From: WTJO01 sp965660165
GTDB taxonomy: Bacteria > Pseudomonadota > Alphaproteobacteria > Puniceispirillales > Puniceispirillaceae
Assembly: GCA_965660165.1 (NCBI GenBank)
Contig: CBFHYU010000014.1
Span: forward strand, 1-50,048
Direction of reading: 5' to 3'
DNA: 50,048 nucleotides
Position numbers and translations under genes: made by a program. The notes beneath the pieces are model-generated. The model was not told the DNA's origin and made no database searches. It worked only from the letters and a program-made list of their open reading frames with translations. Positions 8,472 through 17,374 of this stretch are shown one piece after another; position 1 is the stretch's first letter, and the number at the start of each line of letters is the position of its first letter.

Positions 8472-9377
8472 TTATCTGCTAGCATCTGATTTATTCAGAT
8501 GTTTACGCTCTCGATAAAAACTATACAGCCCTGCGCCAATGACAAGTGTTGCCCCAAAAAAGGTCGTACTATCTGGCCATTCATCAAACAGCATATAGCC
8601 CGCAATCACCGAGAATAAAATCGCTGAATATCGGAACTGGCTAACAAAGCCAATATCGCCTTTGCGCATCATTCCCACGATCAGCATATTCGCGATTATG
8701 ATGGTAAGCCCTGCGCCGAAATAAGCGCCAATAATCATCCAAGACCACGTGCCAGAATACCAGCTGTCAGGCCTGAAACCCGTCATTATGAGACCGAATA
8801 TCATCACCGCTATCACATTGACAAAGGCAGGCAACAAGGTAGGTACTTGACTTGAAAATAGCCGTGCCAGACAGTCACGCATCACAATAAAAAATACGCT
8901 TGCCAACCCAAATATTGCGGCAGATAGCGGTACTGTTTCAGATGGTCTGATGATGATCAGCACCCCTATATAGCCAATGCCAAGCGTCACCCATCTGCGC
9001 CAGCCAAACCGCTCGCCAAAAAAGACAAAAGCGACCAAAGATAAGAATAATGGTGAGGATTGTAATAAGGCCGTCAGCGAGGCAAGCGGCATTTGCATCA
9101 ATGCTGTTAGCAGACAATAAGTCAGCCCCAGCTCGCTTATTGCCCGCCCAAACACAAGCAAACTATCACGCCGTGACAGACGCACAAATAATGCAGTCTC
9201 ATAGAAATAGAAGATAGCAAGTAATGGCACGGCAAACAGCCCTCTGATGGCAAGCGATACAAAAAGATCAAACTCCAGCAGAATATATTTCATCAGCCCG
9301 TCATTTATCGTAAAGACAAGCGAGGATATTGTTGCCAGCATTGCACTATGCAGATTGTCAGATAATTTATGCACCAT
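8472..9377 (-). CDS. EamA/DMT family transporter
   Basis: An inner-membrane protein of 301 residues with about ten hydrophobic helices arranged as two EamA repeats, the hallmark of the drug/metabolite transporter superfamily. The second repeat ends in the usual FFGATLVIGAGLYSFYRERK. Members export amino acids, nucleosides or other metabolites; the substrate cannot be told from sequence. It begins 11 bases after the stop of another member of the same family, so the two probably form one transcript and may have arisen by duplication. Confidence 0.88.
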   Translation of the reverse strand: MVHKLSDNLHSAMLATISSLVFTINDGLMKYILLEFDLFVSLAIRGLFAVPLLAIFYFYETALFVRLSRRDSLLVFGRAISELGLTYCLLTALMQMPLASLTALLQSSPLFLSLVAFVFFGERFGWRRWVTLGIGYIGVLIIIRPSETVPLSAAIFGLASVFFIVMRDCLARLFSSQVPTLLPAFVNVIAVMIFGLIMTGFRPDSWYSGTWSWMIIGAYFGAGLTIIIANMLIVGMMRKGDIGFVSQFRYSAILFSVIAGYMLFDEWPDSTTFFGATLVIGAGLYSFYRERKHLNKSDASR

Positions 9378-9388
9378 ACATGATGGCC

Positions 9389-10270
9389 TCAGCGATGTGG
9401 TTTGCGAATACGCATTTCACGATAGCTAATAAAGGTTGTTGCACCGATAATCATTGCCCCTCCGATAAATAGCTGGATGGTTGGCATATCACCAAACAGC
9501 AAAAATCCAAGTGTAGCAGACCAGATTATCCGCAAATAATCTAGCGGCATCACAAATGATACATCTCCGCGCTGAAGCGCCGCATAAAATAGCATATGTC
9601 CGATTGTGCCAAGCCCTGCTATTCCGAACAGCCAGCAAATCTGTTCTAATGAGGGCCATTCCCAGACGGTTAGCCCCAAAATAAAGGCTATTGGCACACT
9701 GCCAGCCGCCTGCCAAAAGGTAATGGACAGCACACTATCTTTCTGCGTAAGCTTTTTTGCGATCAGGACAGATAGTGCCCATGCCAGCGCCGCATAGATA
9801 AGCAAAAGATGCCCAAAGCTGACAGACAGATCAGGACGCATCACAATCAGCGTCCCTGCAAAACCACATATAATAGCCAGCCAGCGTCTAATACCCACTA
9901 TCTCGGATAAAAATAATACCGACAGTACTGTGGTAAAAATAGGCACTGTAAATAGCAAGGTTGTAGCTTCTGCCAATGGCACAAGGCTTAACCCTGTAAA
10001 CACACATACCATGCCAGACCCGCCAACTAGCCCTCGGATTATCTGTAATTTCACAGATGAAGTTGCCAACACAGACGTGCCAGAATGAAAAATGGCAGGC
10101 ATTAAAATAATAATCACAAGAAAAGCTCTGAAAAACGTAATCACGAACGGGTGCAAATCGCCGCTCAAAAGCTTGACGCCTGCCTGCATGAAGGTAACAG
10201 ACACGCCGCCTGTCACCATAAACAGAATCGCCAGACTAAGTGGCGAGGCTAATCGGATGTTGTTGAACAA
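9389..10270 (-). CDS. EamA/DMT family transporter, TTG start
   Basis: A 293-residue membrane protein with ten predicted helices in two EamA repeats. Typical phrases include TFFRAFLVIIILMPAIF in the first half and LDYLRIIWSATLGFLLFGD in the second. The start is taken as TTG at 10270 because an AGGAAG ribosome site lies five bases before it; the first in-frame ATG, 17 codons later, would cut into the first helix. It is the upstream member of a two-gene pair of related transporters. Substrate unknown. Confidence 0.87.
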   Translation of the reverse strand: MFNNIRLASPLSLAILFMVTGGVSVTFMQAGVKLLSGDLHPFVITFFRAFLVIIILMPAIFHSGTSVLATSSVKLQIIRGLVGGSGMVCVFTGLSLVPLAEATTLLFTVPIFTTVLSVLFLSEIVGIRRWLAIICGFAGTLIVMRPDLSVSFGHLLLIYAALAWALSVLIAKKLTQKDSVLSITFWQAAGSVPIAFILGLTVWEWPSLEQICWLFGIAGLGTIGHMLFYAALQRGDVSFVMPLDYLRIIWSATLGFLLFGDMPTIQLFIGGAMIIGATTFISYREMRIRKPHR

Positions 10271-10399
10271 ATTCGCTTCCTGATATGAACATCGCTATGA
10301 CGATGCAAAATATGTGATCTACCCATATCTTTGAATAAAGCGCTTATCCGTCTTATATGGCAACTAATTTATGCTTATACAGATGTTAAGATTCCCATG

Positions 10400-11299
10400 T
10401 TAAGGGACTTCATGGCCAAGTGCAGCCTCATAAAGCTGGAACCAGCTTTGCCTGTCAAGCGAGATAGATAGCGCATCAGAAAAGCTGGCTATTCTGTCAA
10501 GATTATTACTGCCCAACACAGGCACAATACAAGCAGGATGCGCAAGAAGCCATGCGATCGCCACTGCAGAGGCAGTGCTATTATGCTGGTCTGCCATATC
10601 AGCCAACAGGGCTGACAGTCTAGAATTCTGATCAGATAGAAGCGCACCACCCCCCAGAGGTGACCACGCCATCGGGATAATTTCATGTTCCTGACAAAAA
10701 GCGATATCCCCATTTGTAAAGGCGTGATGGGCGCTCAGGCTAATCTCTATCTGGTTGGTGCAAATCGGCGTATGCATAGCAGATTGCAACAGGCTAATAT
10801 CCCACGGCTTAAAGTTAGACACACCAATAGCACGCACCTTTCCCTGTTCAACAAGACTATCAAGCGCACGTCCTGTGTCATGATGATCCATAAATGGATC
10901 AGGGCGATGCAATAATAGCACATCAATCTTATCAACACCCATCAGACGAAGCGAATTTTCCAGCTGTGCGGTAATATAGCTGGCCGAACTATCATAATAT
11001 TTTACCCGATGGTCTGGATGTTTTTCAGAAACAAGCCGAATATCGCATTTGGTGATAATTTCTATCCTGTCTTTTAGATGGGGCGCTTGCGCCAGCATCT
11101 TGCCAAAGGCTGCTTCTGAGCCATAATCCCCATAAATATCTGCCTGATCCATTGTTGTGATCTGCTGTTCAAGACAAGCTTCTAGCTTTGCCTGAACTGT
11201 TTTGGGGCTATCATCACCATCATCAATCAGACGCCACATGCCATAAATAAGACGGCTGACGTCAATATCGTCGGTAAGCTGTGTTCTGGTCATTTGCAT
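10400..11299 (-). CDS. Aldo/keto reductase
   Basis: An NADPH-dependent oxidoreductase with the AKR barrel, similar in layout to E. coli YdhF. The tetrad is visible: Asp and Tyr in MDQADIYGDYG, Lys in IITKCDIRL, and His in DVLLLHRPDPF. A cofactor loop reads PVLGSNNLDRI. I start it at the ATG at 11299, which follows a GGGGGC sequence and begins MQMTRTQLTDDIDVSRLIYG as relatives do. An upstream in-frame ATG at 11392 would add 31 residues unlike the family. It is divergent from a Gfo/Idh/MocA oxidoreductase, suggesting a shared role in sugar or polyol oxidation, but the substrate is unknown. Confidence 0.88.
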   Translation of the reverse strand: MQMTRTQLTDDIDVSRLIYGMWRLIDDGDDSPKTVQAKLEACLEQQITTMDQADIYGDYGSEAAFGKMLAQAPHLKDRIEIITKCDIRLVSEKHPDHRVKYYDSSASYITAQLENSLRLMGVDKIDVLLLHRPDPFMDHHDTGRALDSLVEQGKVRAIGVSNFKPWDISLLQSAMHTPICTNQIEISLSAHHAFTNGDIAFCQEHEIIPMAWSPLGGGALLSDQNSRLSALLADMADQHNSTASAVAIAWLLAHPACIVPVLGSNNLDRIASFSDALSISLDRQSWFQLYEAALGHEVP

Positions 11300-11388
11300 T
11301 ATCGCCCCCATCGCTATATCTGGTTTATCCCCTCTGGAGATATCATCTATCCCAGCCGCGTCAAGCATAAACATACCCACGATAATGG

Positions 11389-11421
11389 GCATATGTTAGA
11401 TGACGGCATATGCTAGATGAC
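11389..11421. repeat. 16-bp direct repeat in a divergent promoter region
   Basis: Two near-identical copies, GCATATGTTAGATGAC (11389-11404) and GCATATGCTAGATGAC (11406-11421), differ at one base and are set 17 bases apart. They lie between the divergent aldo/keto reductase and Gfo/Idh/MocA genes. This could be a tandem operator for a regulator or a local duplication; the repeat is seen, the role is inferred. Confidence 0.6.
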
Positions 11422-11522
11422 AGGACTATTAAAAAAAACTATATCTATGCATTGTAATTGGCCATAGTGTATGCGCAGGTTATCTTCCACGTCAAATTCT
11501 CTGCTATCAAAGAGCGTTTATT

Positions 11523-12620
11523 ATGAAAAAATTACACTATGGATTTGTTGGGTGCGGGATGATGGGTCAAGAGCATATCCGCAATCTGAAGCTAATTGAT
11601 GGATGCACCATAGCCGCCATCTTTGAGCCTGATGATAGTATGAGAGCGCACGCAAAAATGCTTGCACCAGAGGCAGTTGACGCCCCATCACTTGACGCAT
11701 TATTGCACATTGACGCACTTGATGCGCTTATTATTACAAGCCCTAATTTTTGCCATGCAGACCAGTTGCGCCAAATAGCCGCCACGCGCACCATCCCAAT
11801 CTTATGCGAAAAACCGCTTTATACAGACCCTAAAGATGCAACGATTATCCATGATCTAATCAAACATTATGATGCGCCTATTTGGGTCGGGATGGAATAT
11901 CGCTATATGCCGCCTGTTGCCAAGCTGATTGAAACAGCGCCATCTTTTTGTGGTGAGATCAAAATGCTGTCCATAACCGAACATCGTTTTCCCTTCTTGG
12001 AAAAGGTAGGAGACTGGAACAGATTTAACCAGTTTTCTGGCGGTACCTTTGTTGAAAAATGTTGTCACTTTTTTGATCTGATGCGCCATATTATACAGGC
12101 TGAACCCTCGTTTGTGATGAGCAGTGCAGGTCAAGCGCATAATCATCTAGATGAGCGCTATGATGGCAAGACACCTGATATTTGGGATCATGGATATGTG
12201 ATCGTCGAATTTGAAAATCAGGCACGTGCCATGCTGGAATTATGCATGTTTGCAGAAGGTTCTGCCTATCAGGAACGAATTTCAGCGATTGGCCCTCAGG
12301 GCAAGGCTGAAGCCTTTGTGCCTGCCGCCGCTCGCTTCTGGCCAGATGACTTGTCCACCTTGCCAAGACCTAAGCTGGAATTGAGCCCCCGCGCACGACA
12401 GCAATATGAGATTCACTATTGTGATGTTGATGAGACGCTGATGATAGCAGGCGATCATGCAGGCTCTACATATTACCAGCATCTTGAATTCAAAAAGACA
12501 CTTACCGAAATGACACCTCCTGCTGTTAGCCTTGAAGATGGCATGACAGCAGTGAAAATGGGTCAGGCGGCACAAATATCTGCATCCGAAAGACGCCCAG
12601 TTGCTATGGATGAGCTGTAA
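11523..12620 (+). CDS. Gfo/Idh/MocA family oxidoreductase
   Basis: A 365-residue NAD(P)-dependent sugar or inositol dehydrogenase. The N-terminal Rossmann fold starts with FVGCGMMGQEHIRNL (GxGxxG-like), followed by the family motif ILCEKPL with its conserved Lys near residue 100. A catalytic-type segment FSGGTFVEKCCHFFDLMR comes before the C-terminal alpha/beta domain. It heads a run with an SDR dehydrogenase 30 bases downstream and a glucokinase 18 bases after that, so the three probably form an operon for catabolism of a sugar released by the nearby glucosidases. The exact substrate is not determinable. Confidence 0.9.
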   Translation: MKKLHYGFVGCGMMGQEHIRNLKLIDGCTIAAIFEPDDSMRAHAKMLAPEAVDAPSLDALLHIDALDALIITSPNFCHADQLRQIAATRTIPILCEKPLYTDPKDATIIHDLIKHYDAPIWVGMEYRYMPPVAKLIETAPSFCGEIKMLSITEHRFPFLEKVGDWNRFNQFSGGTFVEKCCHFFDLMRHIIQAEPSFVMSSAGQAHNHLDERYDGKTPDIWDHGYVIVEFENQARAMLELCMFAEGSAYQERISAIGPQGKAEAFVPAAARFWPDDLSTLPRPKLELSPRARQQYEIHYCDVDETLMIAGDHAGSTYYQHLEFKKTLTEMTPPAVSLEDGMTAVKMGQAAQISASERRPVAMDEL

Positions 12621-12650
12621 GATAACCACTAGCCAACAGAAAGCGCTATT

Positions 12651-13406
12651 ATGACTAATAAAATTGCCATCATCACAGGGTCTGCGCGAGGTATCGGGCT
12701 TGCCACTGCTATCAAGATGAAACAGAACGCTATCACGCCTGTACTGGTAGATTACGACGCAGATGAGCTGGCTCAGGCACAAAAACAGCTAGGCGATGAT
12801 GTGCTGGCCATTCATAGCGACATCTCAAACCCAGAGCAGATTGACAAGATGATAGATAAGGTCGTCTCAACCTATGGGCAGATAGATATTTTGGTAAATA
12901 ATGCAGGCATTGCAGATTTTGGCCCTATTGAAGAGACAAATTTTTCTCGCTGGAAAGCAGTTATGGCGACTAATCTTGATGGGGTGTTCTTATGTACACA
13001 AGCCGCCACCCCCTATCTGAAACAGACAAGCGGGGCAATTGTAAATATCGGGTCTATTTCTGGATTGCGCGCGTCAACCTTGCGTGTTGCCTATGGCACT
13101 TCAAAAGCAGGTGTTATCCAGCTTACATTGCAACAGGCAGTTGAGCTTGGCGAATTTGGCATTCGGGTCAATTGCGTCTGTCCAGGCCCTGTAAGAACCA
13201 AGCTGGCAATGGCCGTACATTCTCAGGATATTATTGATGCCTATCATGATGCAATTCCGTTAAACAGATATGGCAATGAGTCAGAAATTGCCGAAGCGAT
13301 TTATTTTCTGGCATCAGATCACGCTAGCTATATTACGGGTCAGACATTGGCGGTTGATGGCGGATTTGAAGCAACAGGCGTTGGCCTGCCTGCGCTGAGA
13401 CGCTGA
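12651..13406 (+). CDS. SDR family oxidoreductase
   Basis: A classical short-chain dehydrogenase of 251 residues. The cofactor motif TGSARGIG is at residues 10-17, the structural NNAG near 83, the catalytic Ser in GSISG, and Tyr and Lys in YGTSKAG near 145. The PGPV motif and the C-terminal TGQTLAVDGGFEATG are both present. Such enzymes oxidise alcohols of sugars, polyols or hydroxyacids with NAD(P). It lies between a Gfo/Idh/MocA oxidoreductase and glucokinase on the same strand, which suggests sugar catabolism. Substrate unknown. Confidence 0.92.
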   Translation: MTNKIAIITGSARGIGLATAIKMKQNAITPVLVDYDADELAQAQKQLGDDVLAIHSDISNPEQIDKMIDKVVSTYGQIDILVNNAGIADFGPIEETNFSRWKAVMATNLDGVFLCTQAATPYLKQTSGAIVNIGSISGLRASTLRVAYGTSKAGVIQLTLQQAVELGEFGIRVNCVCPGPVRTKLAMAVHSQDIIDAYHDAIPLNRYGNESEIAEAIYFLASDHASYITGQTLAVDGGFEATGVGLPALRR

Positions 13407-13424
13407 TAAAAGGACATGGCATAG

Positions 13425-14387
13425 ATGGTTGATCTGGTAGCTGATATTGGGGGTACGAATATCCGCTTTTCGCATATTCTGGACGGTGAGCTATCTACCC
13501 CAATATCTTATTTATGTTCTGAATTTACTGGTATTGATGCCGCTATCACCCATTATCTTGATGAGATGGGACTACCGTTTCCGCACCGTATGGGGCTGGC
13601 AGTTGCCGCACCTGTGTCAGATGATGAAATTCAGCTATCAAATAATGATTGGTCATTTTCAAAACAGGCGTTAAAGGCTCATTTTGGGCTGAAACAGCTT
13701 ACAATCATCAATGATTTTACAGCGCAAGCATTATCTGTGCTTGAGGCGCCCAAAGATAGGGTAATTTGCCTGAGAGCAGGCACGCCTGTTGCAACCAGCC
13801 CTATCGCTGTATTAGGGCCAGGCACAGGCTTTGGCTTTTCTGCCCTTATCAATACAGGCACAGATATGTTGCCGCTTGAAACTGAAGGCGGGCAAATCGG
13901 GCTAAGCGCACAGACAGTTGAAGAAGAAGATTTGCTTACCGCTATCAGACACACCCTGTCATCAGACAGCCATACTAAGCTGGTGGTAGAAGATGTGCTG
14001 AGCGGCAGAGGGCTTGAGGGGCTATATCACCATCTATCAAGCAATAGTGCCAGCCTGTCTGCGGCAGAAATTGTCACGCAAGCCCATAGGGGCGAGCCAG
14101 CGGCATGTCAGGCGGTGACGCATTTTCTGAATTTTCTTGGCAGTTATGTTAGCAATGCGATTTTGATGCTTGGCGCAAGACATAGCGTCTATATTTGTGG
14201 CGGCATCACCCCCTATCTTGTCAGCTTTATTGATCAGAGCCAGTTTCTTGACAGAATTAATGCCCATGATAAATTTTCGGAATTTATCGGCACGGTGCCA
14301 GTCTATCTGCTAGATGATGGGCATTCTGGCGTTCGTGGTGCGGCAGCGTCATTGGATAATGCAGCGCTAGGCCATCGCCATATATAA
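13425..14387 (+). CDS. glk: Glucokinase
   Basis: A 320-residue hexokinase of the bacterial Glk family (not the ROK type). It phosphorylates glucose with ATP in the cytoplasm to give glucose 6-phosphate. The phosphate-1 motif LVADIGGTNIRF is at the N-terminus, the sugar-binding Asn-Asp is in IINDFTAQA, GPGTGFG lies near residue 130, and the ETEGGQIGL segment near 152. It follows the SDR gene by 18 bases and ends at a strong bidirectional terminator. In this setting it would trap the glucose freed by the GH13 and GH1 enzymes, in a cell that shows no sugar PTS here. Confidence 0.93.
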   Translation: MVDLVADIGGTNIRFSHILDGELSTPISYLCSEFTGIDAAITHYLDEMGLPFPHRMGLAVAAPVSDDEIQLSNNDWSFSKQALKAHFGLKQLTIINDFTAQALSVLEAPKDRVICLRAGTPVATSPIAVLGPGTGFGFSALINTGTDMLPLETEGGQIGLSAQTVEEEDLLTAIRHTLSSDSHTKLVVEDVLSGRGLEGLYHHLSSNSASLSAAEIVTQAHRGEPAACQAVTHFLNFLGSYVSNAILMLGARHSVYICGGITPYLVSFIDQSQFLDRINAHDKFSEFIGTVPVYLLDDGHSGVRGAAASLDNAALGHRHI

Positions 14388-14417
14388 AAAAACAGCCTGA
14401 ATCATCAGGCTGTTTTT
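14385..14417. terminator. Bidirectional Rho-independent terminator, glk/katG
   Basis: A 9-bp stem ACAGCCTGA/TCAGGCTGT with an ATCA loop (14392-14413) is flanked by A residues on the left and T residues on the right. It can therefore stop transcription from glk rightward and from katG leftward. The two genes converge on it. Confidence 0.9.
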
Positions 14418-14443
14418 AGTGTGTCTATTGAAAGATAGATGCC

Positions 14444-16573
14444 TTAGGCTAGGTCGAACCTGTCAGCATTCATCACTTTCACCCAAGCTGAGATAAAGTC
14501 AGAGACGAATTTATCCTGATTATCATCTTGAGCGTATAATTCTGCCAGTGCCCGCAATTGCGAGTTAGAGCCGAACGCCAGATCAACACGGCTTGCAGTG
14601 CGGACATCTTTGCCAGTGGCTCTGTCTTTTGCCTGATAGCTGTTTGAGCCAGTTGCTGTCCATTCAACACCCATATCAAGCAGCGTATTAAACCAGCTAT
14701 TATCAAGGCCACTACCATCTGTCCATCTGCCGCGCTCATCTGTACTAATGCCCAATGAACGCAAACCACCTACTAGCACAGTCATTTCAGCTGCTGTTAG
14801 CCCCATAAGCTGCGCTTTATCCAGCATCATCTCTTCAGGAGATACGCTGTAATTTTTTTGCAGATAGTTTCTGAAGCCATCTGCTAGCGGCTCAAGCACA
14901 GCAAAGGATTCGATATCCGTTTGGTCTTGGCTGGCATCACCACGTCCTGGTGCAAAGGGTACATCCTTGCCAGAGGCCATCTCAATCCCGACTGTTCCTG
15001 CCAACACAATTACATCCGCTACAGATGCACCATGTGCGGCCGCAATTGGTTCAAGCAGATTAAGCACCTTTGCCAGCTGCGCTGGTTTATTGGCATCCCA
15101 GTCCTTTTGTGGTGCCAGTCTGATACGTGCGCCATTCGCCCCGCCGCGCATATCCGAGCCACGATAGGTTGATGCAGATGCCCACGCTGTTTCTACCATT
15201 TCAGCAATAGACAACCCGCTATCTTTAATGGCCTGTTTTACAGCCGCTACATCATATGAGCTTGAGCCAGCAGGCACAGGGTCTTGCCAGATCAGCTCTT
15301 CTTCAGGCACTTCAGGGCCTAAATAGCGCAATTTCGGCCCCATATCTCTGTGCAGAAGCTTGAACCATGCTCGTGCAAACGCATCTGCAAACAGCTCAGG
15401 GTCTTTATGGAAACGCTCTGATATCGCACGATAGGCAGGGTCTTTGATCATCGCCATATCTGCAGTTGTCATCATAGGTGATACTGTTTTGCCTGACCCA
15501 TCAACTTCAGGGGCTTTATCAGCCTCGTCAATATCAACAGGATGCCAAATATGCGCACCAGCAGGGCTTTTTGTAAGTTGCCAGTCATATTTGAATAGCA
15601 GATCAAAATAGCCATTATCCCATTTGGTTGGATTGGCTGTCCAAGGGCCTTCAATGCCAGAGGTTGTGGTATCAACACCAACACCTGACCCATGGGCGTT
15701 TTTCCAGCCAAACCCCATCTGCTCTATTGGCGCGCCTTCAGGTTCTGCACCAACCAGCTCAGGGTCACCTGCACCATGCGCTTTACCAAAGGTATGACCG
15801 CCTGCGACCAAAGCTACAGTTTCTTCATCATTCATCGCCATCCGACCAAAGGTCTCACGCACATCCTGCGCACTTAATAGCGGGTCAGGATTTGCGTTCG
15901 GTCCTTCAGGATTCACATAGATAAGCCCCATCTGCACAGCGGCAAGCGGATTATCAAGTGACTGGCGGGTATCACCATAACGGTTATCGCCTAACCATTC
16001 TGTTTCTGCACCCCAGTAAATATCTTCTTCTGGATGCCAAATATCAGGGCGACCGCCGCCAAATCCAAAGGTTTTACCCCCCATAGATTCAATCGCAACA
16101 TTGCCTGCTAGTATCAGCAAGTCAGCCCATGAGATTTTGTTGCCATATTTTTTCTTAATCGGCCATAACAGACGGCGTGCCTTATCCAGATTGCCATTAT
16201 CAGGCCATGAATTAAGCGGGGCAAAACGCTGAGCGCCTGTGCCGCCGCCCCCACGGCCATCACCTGTTCTATAGGTGCCTGCTGCATGCCATGTCATACG
16301 GATGAAAAATGGGCCATAGTGCCCGTAATCAGCAGGCCACCAGTCCTGAGACTCTGTCATCAGATTATGCAAATCCTGCTTCAGAGCTTTATAATCTAGC
16401 GTCTTAAAGGCTTCACGATAATCAAACCCATCAGCATAAGGCGTTGTCTTTTTGTCATGCTGGTGCAAAATTGACAGATTAAGCTGATTTGGCCACCAAT
16501 CTTTATTTGAAGTGCCTGTTGTTTTATTGCTGGTAAGCCCGCCATGCATTACAGGGCATTTAACGTCATCCAT
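14444..16573 (-). CDS. katG: Catalase-peroxidase
   Basis: A haem enzyme of 709 residues that removes hydrogen peroxide by catalase and peroxidase activity. Distal-pocket Arg92, Trp95 and His96 sit in IRMTWHAAGTYR. The proximal haem-ligand His is in VAGGHTFGKAHG. The Met-Tyr-Trp adduct residues unique to KatG are all there: Trp95, the Tyr of LIYVNPEGPN and the Met of RETFGRMAMND. The second, non-haem domain is intact to the C-terminus. No signal peptide, so cytoplasmic. A GGAGA ribosome site precedes the ATG. It lies 218 bases behind an Irr-like Fur-family gene on the same strand, an arrangement common for katG. Confidence 0.97.
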   Translation of the reverse strand: MDDVKCPVMHGGLTSNKTTGTSNKDWWPNQLNLSILHQHDKKTTPYADGFDYREAFKTLDYKALKQDLHNLMTESQDWWPADYGHYGPFFIRMTWHAAGTYRTGDGRGGGGTGAQRFAPLNSWPDNGNLDKARRLLWPIKKKYGNKISWADLLILAGNVAIESMGGKTFGFGGGRPDIWHPEEDIYWGAETEWLGDNRYGDTRQSLDNPLAAVQMGLIYVNPEGPNANPDPLLSAQDVRETFGRMAMNDEETVALVAGGHTFGKAHGAGDPELVGAEPEGAPIEQMGFGWKNAHGSGVGVDTTTSGIEGPWTANPTKWDNGYFDLLFKYDWQLTKSPAGAHIWHPVDIDEADKAPEVDGSGKTVSPMMTTADMAMIKDPAYRAISERFHKDPELFADAFARAWFKLLHRDMGPKLRYLGPEVPEEELIWQDPVPAGSSSYDVAAVKQAIKDSGLSIAEMVETAWASASTYRGSDMRGGANGARIRLAPQKDWDANKPAQLAKVLNLLEPIAAAHGASVADVIVLAGTVGIEMASGKDVPFAPGRGDASQDQTDIESFAVLEPLADGFRNYLQKNYSVSPEEMMLDKAQLMGLTAAEMTVLVGGLRSLGISTDERGRWTDGSGLDNSWFNTLLDMGVEWTATGSNSYQAKDRATGKDVRTASRVDLAFGSNSQLRALAELYAQDDNQDKFVSDFISAWVKVMNADRFDLA

Positions 16574-16791
16574 AACATCATCTCCAGAGTGTTTCTTTTA
16601 GAGTTACATTGTCACCTGTCACTAGCGTGCTAGACACAGGCTGAATTCTGCTGAGTGCTTATGCCTTGCTACCTTGCCTATCTCAAATCACATGAACAGA
16701 CCCAGCGTAGCAATAGCTTCTGCATCTTTAAGATATCGAATGTGTGAGCCTGAAAGTCAAGTAGATTGAAATCAGTCTAAAGTAAAAAAAG

Positions 16792-17217
16792 CTATTTAGC
16801 CTGATGGCTTTGGCTGTTTTTTATCCGAATAGTTACATCTACCGCATCAAGCGAGAAGCCATCTGGCAGATGAGGCAACCCCGAAATGCCAATTTGGCCA
16901 GCAGGCACATCTGTTAATGCGCCAGTATCTACATCTAAAAAATGATGATGGCATGTCAGATTAGTATCATAGACAAGCCTGTCACCTAGCCCAGAAAGCT
17001 GCGCCAGCAAGCCTGCATCACAAAATTGACGCAATGTGTTATAAATAGTGCCAATAGCGATATGCCCATAGTGGCGTGTGATTTCATCTGCAAAGGATTC
17101 AGGTATAATATGACGATGCGTGCCAGAAAAAATCAGCGTGGCTATCATGATACGCTGGCGTGTTGGCCTCAGCCCTTTTTCCCGCAATAATTCGACTATA
17201 TCTTGTTGCATCGCCAT
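16792..17217 (-). CDS. irr: Fur-family regulator, Irr-like
   Basis: A 141-residue winged-helix regulator. The N-terminal DNA-binding part reads KGLRPTRQRIMIATLIFSG, followed by IAIGTIYNTLRQFCDAGLL. The dimerisation part has the HHH cluster (residues 90-92) in DTNLTCHHHFLDVDTG and ends ISGLPHLPDG then VDVTIRIK, matching the Irr branch of alphaproteobacteria. There are no CxxC pairs, so no structural zinc site of the PerR/Fur kind; the N-terminal haem-regulatory Cys-Pro of Bradyrhizobium Irr is also missing. Irr proteins control iron and haem genes; location in front of katG suggests oxidative-stress control. A perfect palindrome touches the start of the gene, pointing to autoregulation. PerR-like function is an alternative. 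Confidence 0.85.
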   Translation of the reverse strand: MAMQQDIVELLREKGLRPTRQRIMIATLIFSGTHRHIIPESFADEITRHYGHIAIGTIYNTLRQFCDAGLLAQLSGLGDRLVYDTNLTCHHHFLDVDTGALTDVPAGQIGISGLPHLPDGFSLDAVDVTIRIKNSQSHQAK

Positions 17218-17221
17218 TACG

Positions 17222-17238
17222 TTTCAAAATTTTTGAAA
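17222..17238. promoter_or_regulatory. Perfect 8-1-8 palindrome at the irr start, likely Fur-family box
   Basis: TTTCAAAA-T-TTTTGAAA is a perfect inverted repeat ending four bases before the irr ATG. Size and AT-rich symmetry fit boxes of Fur, PerR and Irr proteins. Binding there would block the start of irr and could also affect the divergent nitroreductase gene 137 bases away. The palindrome is seen; the binding protein is inferred. Confidence 0.6.
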
Positions 17239-17374
17239 GATCAACCTTGTTGCGAGGGTGGGCGTTTATCCTATATTTGTCAAGTATTGGCTGTTTGCGC
17301 GCGGCTTTTGATTTGCTATATACTGCCTTCAATTCTATGGAACACCCCTACTACGTCAGCAAAGGATGATTGCG

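Noticed and set aside
12282..12782. 166-codon open frame on the minus strand
   Set aside because: Covers the junction of two well-supported plus-strand genes and has no family features.
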